Below are positions 35,907 through 43,984 of a DNA stretch of 64,000 nucleotides, piece by piece. Where the stretch lies: assembly GCF_014651035.1 (NCBI RefSeq), contig NZ_BMWC01000010.1:1-64000 (forward strand), in the 5' to 3' direction. Origin of the DNA: Streptomyces lomondensis (GTDB taxonomy: Bacteria; Actinomycetota; Actinomycetes; Streptomycetales; Streptomycetaceae). The number at the start of each line of letters is the position of its first letter. Within the stretch, counting starts at the first letter, position 1. The notes beneath the pieces are model-generated. The model was given only the letters and a program-made list of their open reading frames with translations, did no database searches and was not told the DNA's origin. Made by a program: the position numbers and the translations under genes.

Positions 35907-37169
35907 TTACTTGTTCAGACCCGGGTACAGCGGGTGCCGGTCGGCCAGGGCCTTCACCCGGGCCTTGAGGGCCTCCGCGTCGTACGACGGCTTCAGCGCC
36001 TCGGCGATGACGTCCGCGACCTCCGCGAAGTCCTCGGCCTGGAACCCGCGGGTGGCCAGGGCCGGCGTGCCGATCCGCAGACCGGACGTCACCATCGGCG
36101 GACGCGGGTCGTTCGGGATCGCGTTCCGGTTGACCGTGATGCCCACCTCGTGGAGGCGGTCCTCGGCCTGCTGCCCGTCCAGCTCCGAGTGGCGCAGGTC
36201 GACCAGGACCAGGTGCACGTCCGTGCCGCCGGACAGGACGTCCACGCCCACGGCCCGGACGTCGTCCTTCACCAGACGCTCGGCCAGGACGCGGGCACCC
36301 TCCAGCGTACGGCGCTGGCGCTCCTTGAAGTCCTCCGAGGCGGCGACCTTGAAGGCGACCGCCTTGGCGGCGATCACGTGCTCCAGCGGGCCGCCCTGCT
36401 GACCGGGGAAGACGGCGGAGTTGATCTTCTTGGCCAGTTCGGCCGTGGAGAGGATCACACCGCCGCGCGGGCCGCCGAGGGTCTTGTGGGTCGTGGTGGT
36501 GACCACGTGCGCGTGCGGCACCGGGTTGGGGTGCAGCCCGGCCGCGACGAGACCGGCGAAGTGGGCCATGTCGACCATCAGGTACGCGCCGACCTCGTCC
36601 GCGATCCGGCGGAACTCGGCGAAGTCCAGCTGCCGCGGGTACGCCGACCAGCCGGCGACGATCAGCTTCGGCCTGGACTCCTTGGCGAGCCGCTCGACCT
36701 CGGCCATGTCGACCCGGCCGTCCTCGCCCACGTGGTAGGCGACGACGTCGTAGAGCTTGCCGGAGAAGTTGATCTTCATGCCGTGGGTCAGGTGACCGCC
36801 GTGCGCGAGGTTCAGGCCCATGATGGTGTCGCCCGGCTTGAGCAGCGCGAACATCGCGGCCGCGTTGGCCTGGGCGCCCGAGTGCGGCTGGACGTTGGCG
36901 TGCTCGGCGCCGAACAGCTCCTTGACCCGGTCGATCGCGATCTGCTCGACCACGTCGACGTGCTCGCAGCCGCCGTAGTAGCGGCGGCCCGGGTAGCCCT
37001 CGGCGTACTTGTTGGTGAGGACCGAGCCCTGCGCCTCCATGACCGCGACCGGGGCGAAGTTCTCCGAGGCGATCATCTCCAGCGTGGACTGCTGGCGGTG
37101 CAGCTCGGCGTCGACCGCGGCGGCGACGGCCGGGTCGAGCTCGTGCAGGGGTGTGTTCAGGACGGACAT
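35907..37169 (-). CDS. glyA: Serine hydroxymethyltransferase
   Basis: A 420-residue PLP enzyme that interconverts serine and glycine with tetrahydrofolate. The PLP lysine is Lys229 in TTTTHKTLGGPRGG, and the folate/PLP motifs SENFAP, NKYAEGYPGRRYYGGC and VDMAHFAGLVAAG are all present. It is full length. The ATG at 37169 lies 14 bases behind gcvH. Placement between glycine-cleavage genes and sdaA suggests it works in the direction of using the methylene-THF made by glycine cleavage. A second glyA elsewhere is usual in Streptomyces. Confidence 0.96.
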   Translation of the reverse strand: MSVLNTPLHELDPAVAAAVDAELHRQQSTLEMIASENFAPVAVMEAQGSVLTNKYAEGYPGRRYYGGCEHVDVVEQIAIDRVKELFGAEHANVQPHSGAQANAAAMFALLKPGDTIMGLNLAHGGHLTHGMKINFSGKLYDVVAYHVGEDGRVDMAEVERLAKESRPKLIVAGWSAYPRQLDFAEFRRIADEVGAYLMVDMAHFAGLVAAGLHPNPVPHAHVVTTTTHKTLGGPRGGVILSTAELAKKINSAVFPGQQGGPLEHVIAAKAVAFKVAASEDFKERQRRTLEGARVLAERLVKDDVRAVGVDVLSGGTDVHLVLVDLRHSELDGQQAEDRLHEVGITVNRNAIPNDPRPPMVTSGLRIGTPALATRGFQAEDFAEVADVIAEALKPSYDAEALKARVKALADRHPLYPGLNK

Positions 37170-37183
37170 ACGGCTATGACTCC

Positions 37184-37561
37184 TCAGCCGGCGGAGAACG
37201 CGGTGTACTCGTCGGCGGAGAGCAGGTCGCCCGGCTCGTCCGTGACCCGCACCTTGAACAGCCAGCCGCCCTCGAAGGGGGCCGAGTTCACCAGCGACGG
37301 GTCGTTCACGACGTCCTCGTTGACCTCGGTGACCTCACCCGAGACGGGGGAGTACAGGTCGGACACCGACTTGGTCGACTCCAGCTCGCCGCAGGTCTCG
37401 CCCGCGGACACCGAGTCACCGACCTCGGGAAGCTGGACGAACACGACATCGCCGAGCGCGTTCGCCGCGTGCTCCGTGATGCCGACCGTCGACACGCCGT
37501 CCTCGGCGGCCGACAGCCACTCGTGCTCCTTGCTGTAACGCAGCTGGTGGGGGTTGCTCAT
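37184..37561 (-). CDS. gcvH: Glycine cleavage system H protein
   Basis: A 125-residue lipoyl carrier that shuttles the aminomethyl group between the P, T and L proteins of the glycine cleavage system. The lipoylated residue is Lys64 in ELESTKSVSDLYSP. The N-terminus LRYSKEHEWL is standard. It sits between gcvT and glyA; the P-protein gene is not in this window. The ATG at 37561 is supported by the conserved start. Confidence 0.96.
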   Translation of the reverse strand: MSNPHQLRYSKEHEWLSAAEDGVSTVGITEHAANALGDVVFVQLPEVGDSVSAGETCGELESTKSVSDLYSPVSGEVTEVNEDVVNDPSLVNSAPFEGGWLFKVRVTDEPGDLLSADEYTAFSAG

Positions 37562-37662
37562 GGCCTGGATTCTCCTGTACGCGCGGGAGTGCTGGGGAAG
37601 GGGGACTGCTGTTGAGCTGGGACGACGGTCGCGAGGCCGCTGCCGCGGCCCCTGGCCAGTGT

Positions 37663-38784
37663 CTACTTCTGGCGCTTGTAGAACGGCAGCGCCACGACCT
37701 CGTACGGCTCGTGGCTGCCCCGGATGTCCACGGCCACGCCGGGCGTGCCGGGCGCGGCGTGAACGGCGTCGACGTAGGCCATGGCGATCGGCTTGCCGAG
37801 GGTGGGGGAGGGGGCGCCGGAGGTGACCTCGCCGATCACCTCGCCGCCCGAGACGACGGCGTACCCGGCACGCGGGACCCGGCGGCCCTCGGCGACGAGC
37901 CCGACGAGCACACGCGGCGGGTTCTGCTCCGCCCGGGCGGCGGCCTCGCGCAGGGCCTCGCGCCCGACGAAGTCGCCCTCCTTCTCGAACTTCACCACGC
38001 GGCCGAGCCCGGCGTCGAAGGGCGTGAGGGAGGTGCTCAGCTCGTGCCCGTACAGCGGCATGCCCGCCTCCAGGCGCAGCGTGTCGCGGCAGGACAGGCC
38101 GCACGGGACCAGTCCGGCGCCCTCGCCCGCCTTGGTCAGGGCCTGCCACAGCTCGACGGCGTGCTCCGGCTTCACGAACAGCTCGAAGCCGTCCTCGCCG
38201 GTGTAACCGGTCCGGGCGATCAGGGCCGGGACCCCGGCGACGGTGCCGGGCAGACCGGCGTAGTACTTCAGGCCGTCGAGATCGGCGTCCGTGAGGGACT
38301 TCAGGATCCCGGGGGACTCCGGGCCCTGTACGGCGATCAGCGCGTAGGCGTCCCGGTCGTCGCGCACCTCGGCGTCGAAGCCCGCGGAACGTTCCGCCAG
38401 GGCGTCCAGCACGACCTGGGCGTTGGAGGCGTTGGCGACGACCATGTACTCGGTCTCGGCCAGCCGGTAGACGATCAGGTCGTCCAGGATGCCGCCGTCG
38501 GCCCGGCAGATCATGGTGTAGCGGGCGCGGCCCGGCTTGACGCCGCCGATGTTGCCGACGAGCGCGAAGTCGAGCAGGGCGGCGGCCTGCGGCCCGGTGA
38601 CGGTGATCTCGCCCATGTGGGAGAGGTCGAACAGCCCGGCCTTCGTGCGCACGGCGGTGTGCTCGTCGCGCTCGGAGCCGTAGCGCAGGGGCATGTCCCA
38701 GCCGGCGAAATCGGTCATCGTCGCACCGAGCGAACGATGCAGGGCATCGAGCGCGGTGTGGCGGAGTTCTCCTGTACTGCTCAT
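37663..38784 (-). CDS. gcvT: Glycine cleavage system T protein (aminomethyltransferase)
   Basis: A 373-residue enzyme that releases ammonia from the aminomethyl-lipoyl H protein and forms 5,10-methylene-THF. GcvT motifs DFAGWDMPLRY, GLFDLSHMGEI and RTGYTGEDGFELF are present, and the C-terminal barrel ends in LPFYKR. I chose the ATG at 38784, which has GGGAG eleven bases upstream. It is the first gene of the operon and lies directly downstream of a tandem glycine riboswitch, so glycine should turn on the whole gcvT-gcvH-glyA-sdaA unit. Confidence 0.96.
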   Translation of the reverse strand: MSSTGELRHTALDALHRSLGATMTDFAGWDMPLRYGSERDEHTAVRTKAGLFDLSHMGEITVTGPQAAALLDFALVGNIGGVKPGRARYTMICRADGGILDDLIVYRLAETEYMVVANASNAQVVLDALAERSAGFDAEVRDDRDAYALIAVQGPESPGILKSLTDADLDGLKYYAGLPGTVAGVPALIARTGYTGEDGFELFVKPEHAVELWQALTKAGEGAGLVPCGLSCRDTLRLEAGMPLYGHELSTSLTPFDAGLGRVVKFEKEGDFVGREALREAAARAEQNPPRVLVGLVAEGRRVPRAGYAVVSGGEVIGEVTSGAPSPTLGKPIAMAYVDAVHAAPGTPGVAVDIRGSHEPYEVVALPFYKRQK

Positions 38785-38827
38785 CGGACGGTTGTCTCCC
38801 AAGGCATGACGGGCGAGGTCGTTCCTC

Positions 38828-39022
38828 CCCATCTGTCATCGGGACCTGAGAGGTTCGCCATGACCGCGCTGGTCCATGGCTTGCACCTTGGGTGGGGCCG
38901 CTGTCGCGGCGGCCCGCTTTTCAGATGTGCCTCGCCCGCGCGGTAACGGGGCCTGAGAGATTCAAGGGAGGGACTTGCTCCTTCGGCGCCCCAGCGTCAA
39001 CGGTGCTGGGAACTCTCCCGCG
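38828..39022 (-). ncRNA. Tandem glycine riboswitch
   Basis: On the minus strand aptamer I (about 39020-38940) has GGGAGAGTTCC, GCCGAAGGAGCAAGTCCC and AATCTCTCAGGCCCC. Aptamer II (about 38930-38830) has CATCTGAAAAGCGGG, GGTGCAAGCC and GCGAACCTCTCAGGTCCC and closes with CAGATGGGG. These are the conserved blocks of the two-aptamer glycine riboswitch. It lies in the leader of gcvT, ending about 45 bases before the start codon, and should activate the glycine/serine operon when glycine is high. Confidence 0.92.
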
Positions 39023-39272
39023 CGGATTCAAACGGCCGGTATGCAGTTGGCGCGCACATCATTGCACGCATCCTTCCGACGCGGCAGGGGGACCTTTCCC
39101 AGGGAGTGCACAGCGTCCCCCGCGCCGGACACAGCAACCCGCAGCAACCCACAGCACCCTGTAGCAGCCCTGTTGCAGGACATGGACCTAAACGAGAGCC
39201 TGCGGCATTACCTTCTCTTTACACTCGGCGGGGATGGGACTCCGTACCTGGCCCCAGGGGAGGACGATCACG

Positions 39273-39941
39273 GTGAACAGGACCATGGCGTACGCCACGA
39301 CCACGGGCATCGCGCTGCCCGAGCAGCCGGCCGCACCGGCACGGGCTGCCTGCGGCCCGGTGCCGGCGCCGGTCGTCCGCGATCTGCGCGACCGCGCCGG
39401 CCGCGGCCCGCACGCGCTGCTGTTCGGCCCTCGCGACCTCGTCGTGGTCACGGGCCTGCCCGGCAGCGGCAAGTCCACACTGATGCGGCGCACGGTGCCG
39501 GGCCCGCGCGTCGACTCCCAGGACACCCGCGACCGCTGGGACCGCCGCATGCCGCGCTTCCTTCCCTACGCGGTCTACCGCCCGCTCGTCCGGCTCGCCC
39601 ACTACGCCGGTCTGCGGCGCGCCCTGCGCACCGGCGAGGGCATCGTCGTGCACGACTGCGGCACGCAGGCCTGGGTGCGCCGCTGGCTGGCCCGCGAGGC
39701 CCGCCGCCGGGGCGGCACCCTGCATCTGCTGCTGCTCGACGTCACCCCCGAGGAGGCCCTGGCCGGCCAGCGCGACCGCGGCCGCGGCGTCTCGAGCTAC
39801 GCGTTCCTGCGCCACCGCGCGGCGACCACCCGCCTGCTGCGCGCCGCGGAGCGCGGCGAACTGCCCAGCGGCTGCGGCGCCGCGATCCTGGCCGACCGCG
39901 ACGCGGCGAACACCCTGCGCCGCATCACGTTCACGGGCTGA
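39273..39941 (+). CDS. P-loop kinase-like ATPase
   Basis: A 222-residue protein of the zeta-toxin/polynucleotide-kinase-like AAA_33 class. Walker A is GLPGSGKST near residues 61-69. A DSQDTRDRW stretch follows where such kinases place their catalytic Asp, and an arginine-rich lid (QRDRGRGVSSYAFLRHR) comes later. It probably phosphorylates a small molecule or nucleic-acid end; the substrate is unknown. The frame is open from 39234. I prefer the GTG at 39273 because GGGGAGGA lies nine bases upstream. It is divergent from gcvT, sharing the riboswitch-side spacer. Confidence 0.75.
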   Translation: MNRTMAYATTTGIALPEQPAAPARAACGPVPAPVVRDLRDRAGRGPHALLFGPRDLVVVTGLPGSGKSTLMRRTVPGPRVDSQDTRDRWDRRMPRFLPYAVYRPLVRLAHYAGLRRALRTGEGIVVHDCGTQAWVRRWLAREARRRGGTLHLLLLDVTPEEALAGQRDRGRGVSSYAFLRHRAATTRLLRAAERGELPSGCGAAILADRDAANTLRRITFTG

Positions 39942-39949
39942 CGGTCCGG

Positions 39950-40742
39950 GGTGCGTGGGTCGTGTCCCTCGCGGACCGGCGGTTTGGCGGGCGCGGGTGG
40001 GATGCCTCGGGGGGTGGCGGTTTGGCGGCTGTGGGTCGTGTGCCTGGAGGGCCGGCGGTTTGGCGGGACGTGGGCCGTGTGCCTCGGGGGCTGGCGGTTT
40101 GGCGGGGCGTGGGTCCGGTGCCTGGACGGCTGACGGCTTGGCGTGCGCCATCCGTCGGAGTCCCGGGTCGGCGGCTCGGCGGGCCACTCGCCGTGATTCC
40201 CGGGCCGGCGGCTTGGTGTGCCGTGTGCCGTCGGCCTCGGCCGGGCGGCTTGGCGGGCCGCGCACAGTGGTTCCCCGGGCGGACCGTGCAGGGTCGCCCC
40301 GGGCCGGTCACCCCTGTCCTCGCACCGCGGTTTCCGGGCTGGTCGCCGGCGGCCGCACACTGGGGCTTCCGGGCGGACCGCCCGCCTACGTGCCGCGGCG
40401 CTCCCGGGCTGGTCACCCTGTCCACGCACCGCGTGCTGCCGGGGCTGACCACCACCAGCCCGCGTACCGCGTTCCATCGGCCGACTGCCTGCGCTCGGCC
40501 GCGTGTTCCAATGGCCGACCGCACACGGTACGGAGCCGTGGCCCCCGGCTGGCCGCCCCCTGCTCCGTTGCCGTGGTCCCCGGCTGGCCGCCCCCTGCTT
40601 CGCAGCCAGGGCCCCCCGGCCGGCCACCCCCGCTCCCCATCCACAATCCCGGGCCGGCCACCCCCGCTCCCCATCCACAGTCCCCGGCCGACCACCCCCG
40701 CTCCCCATCCACGGTCCCCGGGCCGCTCGCCCGGTGGTCCTG
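39950..40742. repeat. About 800-bp array of degenerate 34-39-bp tandem repeats
   Basis: This 850-base interval has no credible gene. In its left part the motif GGCGGTTTGGCGG or close variants recur at 39978, 40016, 40054, 40093, 40132, 40170, 40207 and 40244, a spacing of 37-39 bases, with GTGTGCCTCGG-like sequence between. The middle has CCGGGCTGGTC-like units about every 32-36 bases. The right part repeats CCCCGGC(T/C)GGCC then CGCTCCCCATCCAC at 40543, 40578, 40614, 40648, 40682 and 40716 (34-36 bases). The variable period and loss of identity argue against coding. Long open frames here are products of GC richness. Confidence 0.8.
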
Positions 40743-40792
40743 AGCCGCTAGCCTTTTGGGCCACAGCAGTGTTTGAGGCAGGCGGTAGGCAG

Positions 40793-41581
40793 ATGGACTT
40801 CCCGGCGGACTTCTCCGCGGACTTCCCGGCGCAGACGCAGACCCACCCGCACGGCGGATGGCCCGGCAACGAGCTGGAGGAGGTGCTCTCGGCCTCCCTC
40901 GGCGCCGGGCCGTCGGCCGGCGGGCGGATCGTCGAGGTGCTCGGCCGGAGTTTCGTGTGGGTCCCGCTGCCCAACGGCGGCGGCCCGCACAGCGGCCCCC
41001 TCGACCTGCCCGGCATCGAGATCGACGGCCAGGCGTACGTGCCGGTGTTCAGCTCCGAGGAGCAGTTCCGCCAGGTCGCCGGCTCCCACATGCCGTACAC
41101 CATCGCCCCCGCCGTGGAGTTCGCCCGCGGCCTGCCCCCGCACGCGGGGATAGCCGTCAACCCGGGCGGCGTCGTCGGCATCCCGCTCCCGCCGCCCGCC
41201 GTGGCCGAGCTGTGCCGGGCCGGCCGGACCCCGCTGGACGGCCCCGCGAGCGGCGGCCGGGTCCGCCTCTTCGAGCCCGACTGGCAGGACGACCCGGTGG
41301 ACTTCCTCGCCGCCGCCTCCGCCGAGTTCGAGGCGATCGGCGTCGTCCTCACCGCCCGCCGCTGCCTCGCCGCCATCGAGACGGCCGACCCCGTGATGTT
41401 CGTGGGCGTCGAACTCTCCCAGTGGGAAGGCGACCTGCGGGCCCTGCCGCTGGAGGCCCTCACCCGGGCCGTCACCAAGTCCCCGGCCCCCTGGCCGGTC
41501 AACCTCGTCCTCCTGGACGTGGCGGAGGACCCGGTGGGCGACTGGATGCGCAACAGCGTCCGGCCCTTCTACCAGCGGTAG
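40793..41581 (+). CDS. SseB-family protein, first paralogue
   Basis: A 262-residue cytosolic protein with the SseB N-terminal domain (about 25-150, with YVPVFSSEEQFRQVAG) and the SseB C-terminal domain (about 155-262, ending DWMRNSVRPFYQR). In E. coli, extra sseB causes enhanced serine sensitivity, but the molecular role is unknown. Homologues also occur near type VII secretion loci. The ATG at 40793 follows a weak GAGG/GGCGG region. It lies just right of the tandem-repeat array and one repeat element away from a second SseB gene. Confidence 0.82.
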   Translation: MDFPADFSADFPAQTQTHPHGGWPGNELEEVLSASLGAGPSAGGRIVEVLGRSFVWVPLPNGGGPHSGPLDLPGIEIDGQAYVPVFSSEEQFRQVAGSHMPYTIAPAVEFARGLPPHAGIAVNPGGVVGIPLPPPAVAELCRAGRTPLDGPASGGRVRLFEPDWQDDPVDFLAAASAEFEAIGVVLTARRCLAAIETADPVMFVGVELSQWEGDLRALPLEALTRAVTKSPAPWPVNLVLLDVAEDPVGDWMRNSVRPFYQR

Positions 41582-41593
41582 ACCAGCAAACCC

Positions 41594-41670
41594 AGGGGCG
41601 CGGGCTGTAGCATCATGCGGCTCCGCCGCGTGGGCGCGACAAGCCCCATACGACCCGCGCCCGCGAACCG
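41594..41670. repeat. Dispersed Streptomyces repeat, longer variant, copy C
   Basis: It begins AGGGGCGCGGGCTG, has a central GCGGCTCCGCCGC stem and continues GTGGGCGCGAC-AGCCCC. The outer parts match the complement of copies A and B, with about 30 extra central bases. It lies between the two sseB-like genes, about 13 bases after the first stop codon. Confidence 0.7.
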
Positions 41671-41742
41671 GCACCAAGCCCCGAGCTCTGGGCGGGCTTA
41701 AGCTAGGTCACGGTCGAGGCGTTGTACGAAGGGGCGGTAACT

Positions 41743-42543
41743 GTGAGCGCGAGCGGCACGGCCGCGGCCGGACAGGTCGAGCACATGCTGCGCCAGGTCA
41801 CGCCCGGGCGTTACGACGCCTACGAGGCCCTCCTGCGCGCGCTCGCCACCCCGCACACCGGCCAGATCTGGATGCTCCTGTGGCACGGCCAGGCCGGCTC
41901 CCCCGACGCCCAGTACGGAAACATGGAGGTCGACGGCTTCGGCTACGCCCCCTGTGTCACCTCCGCCCAGGAGCTGTCGGCCAGCGGCTGGAACCGCTCG
42001 TACGAGGTGGTCGACGGAGTCGACGTCGCCCGTGCCCTCTACCCCGACCACTACGGCCTCTGGCTGAACCCGCACGCCCCCGGCGGCGGCGTCGGCATCC
42101 CCTGGCTCGACCTGCGCCGGATCGCCACGGGCCTGGACCGCCAGCCCGCCGGGCCGCTGCGGCTGTCCGAACCGGCCATCGAGATCCCGCAGTTCTACGC
42201 CCTGCTCGCGCAGAACGCCCACCGCACCCCGGCCGTCCGCTCGCTGCGCCGCGCCTGGGTGCAGCCCGCGCTCGGCGCGCCGTACCTCGCCATCGGACTG
42301 GACGTGTACGACACCTCGCCGCCGGCCGTGGATTCGGTGCGCGCGATGATGCAGCAGTCCCTCGGCGCCGTGCCGGACGGCCTCCCCGTCTCGACCGTCG
42401 CGATGGCCGACGAGCACGACCCGGTCGCCATGTGGCTGCGCGCGAGCGCCCGGCCTTTCTACGACCGCGAGGCCCACGCCACCGCCCCCGTCCAGGCCCC
42501 GGCCTCGGGCTACGGCTACCCGCCCGCGCAGGGCCGGTACTGA
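41743..42543 (+). CDS. SseB-family protein, second paralogue
   Basis: A 266-residue protein of the same family as the previous one but well diverged. The N-terminal half (MLRQVTPGRYDAYEALLRALATPHTGQIWMLLWHG order) and the C-terminal half ending VAMWLRASARPFYDRE are both present. The last 30 residues are a Pro/Ala/Tyr-rich tail. I prefer the GTG at 41743 (AAGGGGCGG upstream) over a TTG at 41722. With its neighbour it separates the serine/glycine operon from the oligopeptide transporter. Confidence 0.8.
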   Translation: MSASGTAAAGQVEHMLRQVTPGRYDAYEALLRALATPHTGQIWMLLWHGQAGSPDAQYGNMEVDGFGYAPCVTSAQELSASGWNRSYEVVDGVDVARALYPDHYGLWLNPHAPGGGVGIPWLDLRRIATGLDRQPAGPLRLSEPAIEIPQFYALLAQNAHRTPAVRSLRRAWVQPALGAPYLAIGLDVYDTSPPAVDSVRAMMQQSLGAVPDGLPVSTVAMADEHDPVAMWLRASARPFYDREAHATAPVQAPASGYGYPPAQGRY

Positions 42544-42917
42544 CGTAGTCGGCCCCGGCCGTCGCCCCGCCGGCTGTCCCGCTTTCGCGGATGCCGGGTG
42601 GTATTGGGCGCAATCCGTACGTTCCAACGCCGTATCGTCCGGATCACGCGCCTGCGTGTCCGGATAACGGAATCCGCCGGTCGGCATCACGGTTGCGCAT
42701 ACTTTCTCCACCAGGCCTGGCGTGTGATCGTGAGCGCGTTGAAGACTCGCCTCTCAGGCGCGAGGCCGTCGATCCTATGAGCGATACCAAGCGAAGGATC
42801 GGCCTGACGGTGGCCGTACCATCTGCGGACGCCACGCCATAGCCAAAAGTGGATCAAGCCACCGACAACGGTGGGCAAGGGGGCCGGTGACCACCGGCGA
42901 GAAGGGGCAGGGCACTT
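42544..42917. other. 374-bp intergenic region upstream of the oligopeptide transporter operon
   Basis: No gene is recognisable here. It holds a small hairpin CGCCT/AGGCG near 42752-42764 and relatively AT-rich patches (for example around 42696-42712) that could carry the operon promoter. I could not fix -35/-10 boxes or a regulator site with confidence. Confidence 0.4.
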
Positions 42918-43916
42918 GTGACGGCACCGATCGAGACCACCGGATCGCAGGCCGAGGCCCAGCCGGAGGCCGTGCTGGCGGGTGTGAAGTCCCAGAACAT
43001 CGAGGGCCGGTCTCTCGGGCAGATCGCCTGGACGCGCTTCAAGCGCGACAAGGTGGCGGTGGCGGGCGGCGTCGTCGTCGTGCTGCTCATCCTGACGGCC
43101 GCCCTGTCCCGCCCGCTGCAGTCGCTGCTGGGCCTCGACCCCAACGCCTTCCACCAGGACCTCATCGACCCCAACACCACCCTTCCCAAGGGTGACTTCG
43201 GCGGCATGAGCTGGGACCACCCGCTCGGGGTGGAGCCGAAGTTCGGGCGCGACATCCTCGCCCGCATCCTGGAGGGCTCCTGGGTCTCTCTCGTCGTGGC
43301 CTTCGGAGCGACGGTGCTGTCCAACGTGATCGGTACCGTGCTCGGCCTGATCGCGGGCTACTACGGCGGGCGCGTCGACGCGGTCATCAGCCGGCTCATG
43401 GACACCTTCCTGGCCTTCCCGCTGCTGCTCTTCGCCATCGCCATCTCGGCGACGCTCCAGGGCGGCGCGTTCGGGCTCGAGGGCCTCCCGCTGCACATCC
43501 TCGTGCTGATCTTCGTCATCGGCTTCTTCAACTGGCCCTACATGGGCCGCATCGTCCGCGGTCAGACGCTGGCGCTGCGCGAGCGGGAGTTCGTCGACGC
43601 CTCCCGTGGGATGGGCGCTTCGGGGCCGTACATCCTCTTCAAGGAGCTGCTGCCGAACCTGGTCGCGCCGATCATCGTCTATTCGACGCTGCTCATCCCG
43701 ACCAACATCCTCTTCGAAGCCTCCCTCAGCTTCCTCGGCGTGGGCATCCAGCCGCCGCAGGCGTCGTGGGGCGGCATGCTCAACCAGGCCGTCGACTTCT
43801 TCGAGGTCGATCCGCAGTACATGCTCGTCCCCGGTCTCGCCATCTTCATCACCGTACTGGCCTTCAACCTCCTCGGTGACGGCCTCCGGGACGCTCTCGA
43901 CCCCCGCAGCCGCTGA
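42918..43916 (+). CDS. Oligopeptide/dipeptide ABC transporter permease (OppC/DppC type)
   Basis: A 332-residue inner-membrane permease. A soluble head with the OppC_N segment is followed by TM1 (about 50-70) and five further helices. The EAA loop reads EFVDASRGMGASGPYILFKELLPN and contacts the ATPases. It is first in a five-gene operon whose order (permease, binding protein, permease, ATPase, ATPase) is that of bldK. The GTG at 42918 follows a GGCAGGG sequence. Together with the later DppB-type permease it forms the channel. Confidence 0.9.
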   Translation: MTAPIETTGSQAEAQPEAVLAGVKSQNIEGRSLGQIAWTRFKRDKVAVAGGVVVVLLILTAALSRPLQSLLGLDPNAFHQDLIDPNTTLPKGDFGGMSWDHPLGVEPKFGRDILARILEGSWVSLVVAFGATVLSNVIGTVLGLIAGYYGGRVDAVISRLMDTFLAFPLLLFAIAISATLQGGAFGLEGLPLHILVLIFVIGFFNWPYMGRIVRGQTLALREREFVDASRGMGASGPYILFKELLPNLVAPIIVYSTLLIPTNILFEASLSFLGVGIQPPQASWGGMLNQAVDFFEVDPQYMLVPGLAIFITVLAFNLLGDGLRDALDPRSR

Positions 43917-43984
43917 CGTCTGCGGTCGCGGCCGGTGCCGCGTCCAGCCCAAGTGTTCGACTTAAGAAGGGGAATCCGACCATC

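Noticed and set aside
39797..40708. 303-codon minus-strand frame with 13-residue repeats (PPNRRPSRHTTH-like) across the tandem array
   Set aside because: The DNA period varies from 34 to 39 bases, so the protein repeat is not maintained; all frames are open here from GC bias and no start signal is seen.
39950..40742. CRISPR array
   Set aside because: Units are directly adjacent and degenerate with no unique spacers between identical repeats, and no cas genes are present.
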